Position numbers and translations under genes: made by a program | Notes under the pieces: model-generated | Told to the model about the DNA's origin: nothing | The model's database searches: none | Seen by the model: only the letters and a program-made list of their open reading frames with translations | Shown here: one piece after another, positions 55,473 through 64,000 of the stretch | Layout of the letters: each line of letters starts with the position of its first letter | Position numbering within the stretch: position 1 is the stretch's first letter | Assembly (NCBI GenBank): GCA_019802505.1 | Contig: JAFMOC010000190.1 | Span: 728,898-792,897 of the forward strand | Direction: 5' to 3' | Length of the DNA: 64,000 nt | Source of the DNA: Corydoras sp. C115 | Lineage: Eukaryota; Chordata; Actinopteri; Siluriformes; Callichthyidae

Positions 55473-56119
55473 AGTGGGAAATGCACAACAACACGCAACA
55501 TTCACAGACAACATGTAAAAAGCATGAAATACACAAACTAAGCGTGAAAAATGTCTAAAAAACACACTAAATGAACAGGAAACCCGTAAAATATACAGAA
55601 ACCGTGCAAAATTTCTGAAAAACGGACAAAAACGTGGGAAATGCACACAAACACACAACATTCACAGACATGTAAAAAGCATGAAATACACAAACTAAGC
55701 GTGAAAAATGTCTAAAAAACACACTAAATGAACAGGAAACCTGTAAAACGTACAGAAACCGTGCAAAATTTCTGAAAAACGGACAAAAACGTGGGAAATG
55801 CACAAAAACACACAACATTCACAGACAACATGTAAAAAGCATGAAATACACAAACTAAGCGTGAAAAACGTCTAAAAAACACACTAAATGAACAGGAAAC
55901 CTGTAAAACATACAGAAACCGTGCAAAATTTCTGAAAAACGGACAAAAACGTGGGAAATGCACAAAAACACACAACATTCACAGACAACATGTAAAAAGC
56001 ATGAAATACACAAACTAAGCGTGAAAAACGTCTAAAAAAACACACTAAATGAACAGGAAACCTGTAAAACGTACAGAAAACGTGCAAAATTTCTGAAAAA
56101 CGGACAAAAACGTGGGAAA
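55473..56119. repeat. ~160-bp tandem repeat, four units
   Basis: Landmark GTGGGAAATGCAC recurs at about 55473, 55633, 55791 and 55951, with a last partial copy at 56112, so units are 158-161 bp. Units differ by a few bases. The array lies in the internal region of element D and is cut at 56120 by the gypsy element. Confidence 0.92.
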
Positions 56120-57404
56120 TGCGGCCCGTTACCCCTTTTTTTTTTGGCTATTTAACTAAAACCGACTACACCACCCCTTGGTTTAGACCTAGAGCCACGG
56201 GAGCTCTGAAATATCAACACACAGGTGACTTTAAGAAAAATATAAAATTTCCTTTATTAAAAGTCCTTGGTCACAAAAAGGTTGGCAAGCAAGCAAAAGA
56301 AACAATACTCATAACTTTCAAACAATAAAATAAACCATAAATTTTTAATTACAAAATAAACATAAATAAACAAACTAATCACAACTAAGTCTCAGGGTAG
56401 AAATGGAAAAGCTAAACACTCAGTAGTGACTATACTCAAAAAAAAAATATATAAAAAAACTAAGGAAAACCCAATAATAATACAAAGCAAATTAGTGATC
56501 ACTGCACACCACTACAATTACTGACTAGACAGCCTTTCCATTACCCAGATTTAAAGAACCCTAAGATATAATTAGTCATAACCAGACATTGAAATAAAAA
56601 TATAAATAACAAAAATCGATAAAAACACTAAGAGTCAGAGCAGCAGTCCAAGTATTTAAAATAAACTTCTGTTTGGTAAAAGAGTACACTTATACTTCAC
56701 ATTTCATCTTAAACGCCTAGCGACACAGTAACCGAAACGACTTAAGAAAACAGCATGAGATAACAAAAAGAAAACCCTTATAAGAAAACAGTATGAGATA
56801 ACAAAAAAAAAAAAACCTTATAAGAAAACAGCAGCTAGCCCCATTTAAAAACACTGGACTCTGTGTGAGCAGAAAGGGCAAGACAACACAACATTAAACA
56901 TTGTGGTTGTACCACAAGCACCATAACAGTAAGTTAAATCCAGACTATTAAAATATGCACACTCAGATGTTGCAAATACATACCCCATTCACAGACAGCA
57001 ATTCTATCGTTCTCCCAGTCAGCTTCTTATAACCCTAGTACAACTCTCAGCTTCAATTACTTCTGAGCTCGGTGTTACTCTGTGCTGCAATACACACAAG
57101 CCAGCACTCACACGGCTCCAACCAGCCTCTGTCTCCGTCTAATTATAAAAACACACAATATGCTACGCCACGATTTACTTGCACACAGATACTAAAAGGA
57201 AGGTTAAAACACATCTTAGACTCTGGCTTTATTCCCGTGACTCGCGCTGATCCCACACACACCGTAGGTTTGGCTAGCTTAGCTACTGCTGCTACTAGGA
57301 CCCCTTAGCTGCCCATATATTAGCCTGTCCACCAAAACCCCGGGAATCTCCACCAATGGCGACTCTCAACCCATTAACCACAGCCCCCATTCCCACTGGC
57401 TACA
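56120..57404 (-). mobile_element. gypsy element F, 3' LTR
   Basis: About 1285 bp. It matches 62715-63997 with roughly 1-2 per cent substitutions by eye plus a few small indels. Minus-strand start TGTAGCCAGTGGG, end GGGGTAACGGGCCGCA. The opposite end of the other LTR reads CCACA, so the first bases here carry one change. Confidence 0.95.
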
Positions 57405-57420
57405 TTACACCCCCTCCAAA
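57405..57420 (-). promoter_or_regulatory. polypurine tract of element F
   Basis: TTTGGAGGGGGTGTAA on the minus strand, directly before the 3' LTR. It is the plus-strand DNA primer in Ty3/gypsy replication. Confidence 0.85.
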
Positions 57421-57462
57421 GGAATCGGCGTCCCGATGATTGACATTCCGAACATACCCTTG

Positions 57463-58233
57463 CTAGGCCTCCTCTCGCATGGTTCCTGAACATACTGTAC
57501 GGGGGAGTCTAAAAGGATTTGAATGTTGGCCTGCTGTAGACCTACTTGAGCATCGAGTGGGCATGTTATCAACTGGAACATCTACTTCATGTAGAACTCC
57601 AACCTCTGGTGCAGCAACATCCTCCTGGCTCCCTTCCACGCAAAGGATTAGGGATTCTGACAGTTCCTCTGTCTCACTTCCTGAGGTCACAGAACTTGGT
57701 GTAGATGGAGCCTCTACTGGCACCTGTCGCAGCCCTTCTGGGACTGCTCTCAACTCTGTCCGATGTACCTGCTGGACTGGGCCCTCCTCAAAGGCAGGGA
57801 CTACAGAGTAGACAACTCCTTTTGCTGGTCTCCGGACCACTCTGTACACTTGGGAGTTCCAATAATCTTGTATTTTGTGTCGGCCCAGTACATGGTTCCT
57901 TTTGTGCACCAGCTGCCCTTCTTCAAAGCCAGTGTCATTTACTCTATCATTATGCTTCTGGTTTTGCTGTTGAGCCCGTTTCTTTGCTCTTTCACTCACG
58001 TGCTCCCGAGCCAGCCTCAAACTTTGCTGATGTTTCCGGATCCAGTCATCCAAGGTGTCCTCTTGTGGCGAATCATCCTCAGTCCCTAGCAGAAAATCAA
58101 TAGGAAGCTTTGGCTCATACCCGAACATAAGATAATATGGGGTCTTTCCTGTGGTTTGGTGAGGAGTGGTGTTATAAGCAAAGACTAACTGAGACAGATA
58201 CTCAGGCCAATGTCTTTTTTCTGTTGGTGGCAA
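57463..58233 (-). pseudogene. integrase C-terminal part of element F
   Basis: 256 codons: the end of the integrase core (HWPEYLSQLVFAYNTTPHQT, YYLMFGYEPKLP), then a GPY/F-type C-terminal domain (YRVVRRPAKGVVYSVVP) and an acidic and Ser-rich tail. The integrase joins element cDNA to host DNA. The frame is separated from the catalytic part by a stop at 58276-58278. Confidence 0.9.
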
Positions 58234-58275
58234 TGTTCGTAGTAGGTCATGCAGTGACCAGTTAAATCGTTCGCA

Positions 58276-58620
58276 TTAGCCATTTCCTTGAGGCCTATAT
58301 GCAGTGGTCCTACTCTTGTGGGCCCCATACGTCTTGCACAACTGCTGAATCAAAATACTTTCAAAGTTTCTACCTTGGTCTGAGTGGATTCGGGAAGGTA
58401 CGCCAAAGCGGTGAAACCAGTGTTGAACTAACACCTTGGCCACTGTACTTGCTCGTTGATCTCTCGTCGGAATGGCTTGAGTATATTTGGTAAAGACATC
58501 AGTAAGAATCAACACATTTTCCCTTCCATCACTTGCCGGTTCCAACAGAGTAAAATCGATGGCTAGGATCTCATGAGGCCGAGTTGCTTGTAGCGTGCCT
58601 TGGAATGCTCGAATTTTTGG
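58276..58620 (-). pseudogene. integrase catalytic core of element F
   Basis: Carries the first two acidic residues of the DDE triad (LTDVFTKYTQAIP and IHSDQGRNFES). A stop codon at 58276-58278 lies two codons before the third catalytic residue (CERFN, Glu at 58270-58272). A further stop at 58621-58623 separates it from the reverse transcriptase and RNase H part. Confidence 0.9.
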
Positions 58621-60342
58621 TTAAACAGCTTTCCCTAGTACACACCTTTGGCACTGTTGACACCATCTCTCCACATCTTTGGACATACCAGGCCAAAAAC
58701 AGCGGTTCTGAAGCAGTTTGAGTGTTCTTTCTATTCCTTGGTGCCCATGATCATTATGAACACTGATCAGAACTTCTTCTTGCAAGTGTGTTGGAAGGAG
58801 CAGTTGACATTTTTCTGGTTCACCCCCAGGTGGGTGGACAGCTCGATACAAAACTCCTTCTTTCTCCAGCAAACGATTCCACTGCCGAAAAAGAGCCTTA
58901 GTTGGACTGGACAGGGCTTCTCGCTCCTCTGCTCTAGGATACCGCCCTTCCTTACGAAATTTACACACTGGTCCGATGACTGGATCTGCCTCTTGCAACA
59001 AGCGTAAGTCTGATGGGGAGCGTCCAGCGAAGGCCACCATCTCTCTACACTGACGTGCCTCTACAGTTGCTGGTTCGCTCTCCAAGACCTCAAACCTCAG
59101 TGGCGGGACCTCTGTTCCATTGGCGAAACGCTCCGCATACTGCCTGGACAAGGCATCAGCATTCTGATTACTTTTCCCGGGACGATACTTGATTTTAAAA
59201 TTGAAAGCGGCCAATTGTGCTGCCCAGCGTTGCTCTATGGCTCCAAGCTTCGCAGTCTGAAAATGACTCAAAGGATTATTATCTGTTAACTCGTTTCCCA
59301 GCAAGTACTCACGATATTTCTCAGTGACTGCCCACTTAACGGCAAGAAGTTCCAACTTCATTGAACTGTAGTTCTCCATGTTCCGCTCTGCTGGCCTCAA
59401 TCCTCTACTGGCAAAAGCAATTGGACGCACCTTGCCCTTGTGTTCCTGGGAAAGAACCGCTCCCAAGCCGCCATGGCTGGCATCTACCTCTACGATAAAA
59501 GGCTTGCTGAAATCTGCATAAGCTAAAACTGGGGCAGATGTAAGTCGCTCTTTCAGTGACTGGAAAGCAGATTCACACACTTCATCCCAAGAAGCTGCCA
59601 ACGGGACAGGTGGAGTCTTGCCCTTTCGGCGAGCACCCGCAAGTTTCCCAACCAGCTGGTGTAGAGGAGCAGCCAACTTGGAGAACCCTTCTACAAAGCG
59701 CCGATAATAGCTGGCAAAACCAAGAAAGGAACGTAGTTCTGCACGATGTGAGGGCCTTCTCCACTCTCTCACTACTTTGATCTTAGCTGGATCTGTGGCC
59801 ACGCCTTCTCTTGACACGACATGTCCAAGATAATTCACTTGCTGCTGGAAAAAGTGACACTTTGACAATTTGACTTTGAGCCCTTGTTGCTGGAGCCGAG
59901 AGAACACTTCCGCTAACCGTTCCAGATGCTGTTCAACACTAGATGAGAACACAATCACATCGTCAAGATATAATAAGACAGACTGGTAGCGACAATCGCC
60001 AAACATGCGTTCCATGAGCCGCTGAAAGGTAGCGGGGGCGTTACAAAGTCCAAATGGCATACGATTAAATTCAAACAAGCCAAATGGAGTACAAAAGGCA
60101 GTTTTACACTTGTCTTTTTCTAACACAGGAACTTGATTATAGCCACTGGCTAAATCCAGGGTCGAGAACCATTTTGCACCGGCTAGAGCATCCAAGGACT
60201 CCTCGATCCTAGGAAGAGGGTAGGCATCCCGACGGGTCTTAGCATTTAGCTGTCGATAATCGACACATAATCGAAGGCTCCCATCCTTCTTTGTTATCAA
60301 GACAATGGGGGATGAATATGGACTGGTGCTGTTTCTAATCAC
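58621..60342 (-). pseudogene. reverse transcriptase / RNase H / integrase zinc domain of element F
   Basis: 573 codons. The reverse transcriptase shows CVDYRQLN (about residues 26-33), LDLASGYNQ with Asp63 and the YLDD active site at 125-128. RNase H follows (VEVDASHGGLGAVLSQ, near 285-300) and the integrase HHCC zinc domain (HNDHGHQGIERT ... CQQCQRC) closes the frame. In an active element this is the central part of pol. Here it is bounded by premature stops on both sides, but the catalytic residues are intact. Confidence 0.95.
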
Positions 60343-60405
60343 GGTACTCTCTAAAAGTTGCTGGATATGGCGCTTGACTGCTTCGTACTGAGAAGGAGGG
60401 ATACG

Positions 60406-61482
60406 TCAATACGGTTGGCGAACTGGAACGTTATCCACCAGTGGAATCTCATGAGTAATTAAAGTAGTACACCCCAAATCTCCTTCGGTTTGGGCAAAGA
60501 TATCGGAGTACCCATGAAAAAGGGAACTCACCGCTGCCATTTGGTCTTCACTCAATCCTTCAATGTCAGAAAGAAAGTCATGTGCAGACTTGGGCCTGGG
60601 AATAGTTTCTTGAACAGACACGATAGCGAGGCACTCATCCCAAGACGGGCTAATCAAAACAGAAGATGAGGTAGCTATGGAAGTGACTGTTCCAGGTTGT
60701 ACGGTGCCAATCACATGACGGGGTGGAAGCCAGACATCTGAACCACTGACATTAACGATTGGAGCATATAGCAAGCCGTTCTTGGCTGAAACCCAAGCAG
60801 AGGACAGAAGTAAACCCTCAGGAAGATGTCCATCAGGGCGATCAAGAGGCTCAAGAAGGAACTCGACAGAGTCTAACTGGGGGCAGGTAACAGGAACCAT
60901 GGTAAGAGTACCAGCACATACACAAATGGGTTTTCTACCTTGGACTTTTACCCTAAACGGAGACACAGAATTAGCAAAGGCTTCGATCTTCTCAACCTGT
61001 TTCAGAGCACGCCTAAATGCCGGGTCCGCTGACCGCACGGGAGGGGACTGGAACAGTTCTGCACCATGTTGCTCAAAAAGAATCTGATAACAGGCTTCGA
61101 GTACATTCATACCCAAGATACCAGGTATAGAAGCCTTATGATCACGCAAAACCATACGTTCTGGGTCCTTAACAATCAACACCCCCCTTTCTGGTATGTG
61201 CTGCCCCAAAACCCCTATCTCCAACTCAAGGTAACCTGTGTACGGTATATCTAACCAATTTGCTGCTTTCAAGCCCAACCACTTACAATCTTTTTGTTCC
61301 ATATGTGAGAAATGTTTAAGAAAGAAACTCTCTGTAATAGTCGTTACCATAGAACCAGTATCAATTAAACAAGGCATACGATACGGATAAAACTGGGCAA
61401 TTACCAACCAAGTGATAAAAACCTGAACTGGGAGAAGGATATGAGCCAGGTGTTTTATTTCCCAGAGTGTGGCTCTGCACAC
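60406..61482 (-). pseudogene. protease region of element F
   Basis: 358 codons. An aspartic protease with LIDTGSMV (Asp41-Thr42-Gly43) and ILGMNVL at about residue 125. The rest is the linker towards the reverse transcriptase, ending at a TGA (60406-60408) right after VDNVPVRQPY, where the family normally continues into RT. Confidence 0.9.
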
Positions 61483-61491
61483 TGGGGATTT

Positions 61492-61752
61492 CTAGTTTTC
61501 TGACTGGCTATTAACACGACCCAAAGGCACAGACTGGGCAGGTCTGCTACTAGGAGGAGGAGGGGGGTTTGTTTGGCAATAACGTGCTATATGGCCAGGT
61601 CCATCGCACCTAAGGCAAATCGACTGGCCATCAGAGGTGCGTCTAAACCGCACATCTCTAGGTGGAGCGGTGTGGAAGTTACTATTTGGAGGTGCTAAGC
61701 GTCTAGTTAGCATATCTAATTGTGCTTGCTGTTTTAAAACTAGATCTTTCAA
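61492..61752 (-). pseudogene. nucleocapsid part of gag, element F
   Basis: 86 codons with one CCHC zinc knuckle, CLRCDGPGHIARYC (C-X2-C-X4-H-X4-C), which packages RNA, followed by a Pro-rich stretch. It is out of frame with the capsid part because of small tandem duplications at 61760-61835. Confidence 0.9.
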
Positions 61753-61789
61753 TTCGGCTAATTCAGAAGAAGAATTACAGAAGAAGAAG

Positions 61790-62545
61790 TTACAGAATCA
61801 CATTGTGAAATGAATCACATTGTGAAATGAACTCAACTTCCTTATCCCGTATTGCCACACCTTGACTCTTACCACGACTCCTAGGCTGATCCTCCTCCAG
61901 CCACCTAATAGCCTCCTGCCGCACATCCAAATGTGAAAGCTGCCCGTTCGCCCGCACCAACCTCTTGAGTTCTCTACACAAAGCATGATCCATTACATTT
62001 TCACAAAATTGATCTCTTAACACCATATCAGCATTGGAACCACTGTTACACTGTTTGACCCTTCCCATTAACTCCATCAAAGCATGTGAAAACTCAAATA
62101 CAGACTCTCCCTCCCTTTGTCTCCTATCAAAGAAGCGCTGCTGCCAGTAAACATAAGACTTACTACACCCATATATTTCTTGTAAAACAGTAATTATTTC
62201 AAGGTAGCTTTCTTTAATTGCTGAAGGTCTGTATTTAATCTCATTACATGCTTCTCCCTCTAGATGATCATACAAGAACATTGCTTTATCAAAGTCAGAC
62301 ACATGTCTTGATCGAATACAGCTCTGGGCTTCTTCTATCCACTCTTCAACGGAAAGGCCACCTGAGCTCATAGAGCCAGAGAATTTGGGACACTTCCTTT
62401 CCCTTGGAATGTAGAGTACCTGCTCCCGTAGTACTGGTTGAGAGTCACCAACCTCCATACCTGCAGGTCGTACTACAGAGAGTCTCTCATTCTCTGTCCG
62501 CAGATGCTCCAACTGCTCTCTCAATCTCTGTAGTTCATCATCCAT
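61790..62545 (-). pseudogene. capsid part of gag, element F
   Basis: 251 codons. A coiled-coil N-terminus (LQRLREQLEHLRTENERL) is followed by a Ty3/gypsy-type capsid (KCPKFSGS, FLYDHLEGEACNEI, WQQRFFDRRQREGESVFEFS), similar in style to the gag from which the vertebrate PNMA family was derived. Read-through ends at FHNVIL, because a 17-bp unit (AATCACATTGTGAAATG) is duplicated at 61796-61829. Confidence 0.88.
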
Positions 62546-62689
62546 TCTCGTCGTTTACTTGCTCCCTTACACCGGTAACTAGCTGCTGTTTTCTCTAAAA
62601 AAAGCTAAACTAATGCTGCTCTGCTCCACCCAACAAACCAAAAAAAAAAATAAAATAAATCTTGTCCGCCAACCTAACAGTGACCAAAT

Positions 62690-62708
62690 GATCCTGCCGA
62701 CTATGCCA
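62690..62708 (-). promoter_or_regulatory. candidate primer-binding site of element F
   Basis: TGGCATAGTCGGCAGGATC on the minus strand, six bases after the 5' LTR end. It starts with TGG, as a site complementary to a tRNA 3' CCA would. The tRNA is not identified. Confidence 0.6.
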
Positions 62709-62714
62709 AAAATA

Positions 62715-63997
62715 TGTGGCCCGTTACCCCTTTTTTTGGCTATTTAACTAAAACCTACTACGCCACCCCTTGGTTTAGACCTAGAGCCAGGGGAGCTCTG
62801 AAATATCAACACACACACAGGTGACTTTAAGAAAAATATAAAATTTCCTTTATTAAAAGTCCTTGGTCACAAAAAGGTTGGCAAGCAAGCAAAAGACACA
62901 ATACTCATAACTTTCAAACAATAAAATAAACCATAAATTTTTAATTACAAAATAAACATAAATAAACAAACTAATCACAACTAAGTCTCAGGGTAGAAAT
63001 GGAAAAGCTAAACACTCAGTAGTGACTATACTCAAAAAAAAAAAAAAAAAATTAAGGAAAACCCAATAATAATAATACAAAGCAAATTAGTGATCACTGC
63101 ACACCACTACAATTACTGACTAGACAGCCTTTCCATTACCCAGATTTAAAGAACCCTAAGATATAATTAGTCGTAACCAGACATTGAAATAAAAATATAA
63201 ATAACAAAAATCGATAAAAACACTAAGAGTCAGAGCAGCAGTCCAAGTATTTAAAATAAACTTCTGTTTGGTAAAAGAGTACACTTATACTTCACATTTC
63301 ATCTTAAACGCCTAGCGACACAGTAACCGAAACGACTTAAGAAAACAGCATGAGATAACAAAAAGAAAACCCTTATAAGAAAACAGCATGAGATAACTAA
63401 AAAAAAAACCTTATAAGAAAACAGCAGCTAGCCCCATTTAAAAACACTGGACTCTGTGTGAGCAGAAAGGGCAAGACAACACAACATTAAACATTGTGGT
63501 TGTACCACAAGCACCATAACAGTAAGTTAAATCCAGACTATTAAAATATGCACACTCAGATGTTGCAAATACATACCCCATTCACAGACAGCAATTCTAT
63601 CGTTCTCCCAGTCAGCTTCTTATAACCCTAGTACAACTCTCAGCTTCAATTACTTCTGAGCTCGGTGTTACTCTGTGCTGCAATACACACAAGCCAGCAC
63701 TCACACGACTCCAAACAGCCTCTGTCTCCGTCTAATTATAAAAACACACAATATGCTATGCCACGATTTACTTGCACACAGATACTAAAAGGAAGATTAA
63801 AACACACCTTAGACTCTGGCTTTATTCCCGTGACTCGTGCTGATTCCACACACACCATAGGTTTGGCTAGCTTGGCTACTGCTGCTACTAGGACCCCTTA
63901 GCTGCCCATATATTAGCCTGTCCACCAAAACCCCGGGAATCTCCACCAATGGCGACTCTCAACCCATTAACCACAGCCCCCATTCCCACTGGCTACA
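62715..63997 (-). mobile_element. gypsy element F, 5' LTR
   Basis: About 1283 bp, minus-strand TGTAGCCAGTGGG to GGGCCACA. The repeated small frame at 63665-63901 (also 57072-57308) is LTR sequence, not a gene. Only three bases of flank remain in the window, too few to test for a target duplication. Confidence 0.95.
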
Positions 63998-64000
63998 CAC

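Noticed and set aside
55473..56119. Regular repeats that could suggest a CRISPR array
   Set aside because: The whole 160-bp unit is repeated with no variable spacers, in a eukaryotic LTR element. It is a plain tandem array.

Overview
The window looks like vertebrate nuclear DNA, most likely from a teleost fish. It holds a spliced gene with GT/AG introns, several V-SINE copies (the DANA/HE1-like type, with a tRNA-like head and an ATGAATG-type tail), L2 and L1 LINEs, hAT and Tc1-like DNA transposons and Ty3/gypsy LTR elements. No species is claimed.

The only host gene I can support is carbonic anhydrase VII (ca7) on the minus strand. Its seven coding exons lie between 46180 (ATG) and 28390 (stop). 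They splice into an uninterrupted 263-residue enzyme with every active-site residue present. Its introns hold Tc1, L2, hAT, V-SINE and short LTR insertions.

Layout. 1-15300: an old L1 on the minus strand has been split into pieces (RT 276-560 and 7321-7960, EN/linker 13740-14167, ORF1 15060-15260). The insertions in it are an almost 6-kb palindrome (1371-7320), a mosaic LTR block (8072-12818) with an L2 inside it, and a hAT element with target-site duplication (14176-14937). 15491-19447: a hAT element with a perfect 8-bp duplication contains a long L2 copy (877-codon ORF) and a solo LTR. 20190-22951: LINE and Tc1 relics and a deleted LTR element. 24343-26654: a gag/pol-less LTR element with both LTRs. 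28286-46180: ca7. 46935-50440: V-SINEs, a gypsy gag/protease relic and a possible retrovirus-type LTR. 50450-54187: nothing coding recognised. 54188-56119: part of a minus-strand LTR element with a 27-bp coding repeat and a 160-bp tandem repeat. 56120-63997: an almost complete minus-strand Ty3/gypsy element with about 1.28-kb LTRs, its gag-pol broken by stops and a frameshift, inserted next to or inside that tandem repeat.

The signals most worth following are the nested palindrome, whose two arms differ by one datable L2 insertion, and a recurring design among short LTR elements: TGTCA-type LTRs, no recognisable pol of their own, and internal minisatellites whose units (24, 27 and 30 bp) are multiples of three and read as peptide repeats.
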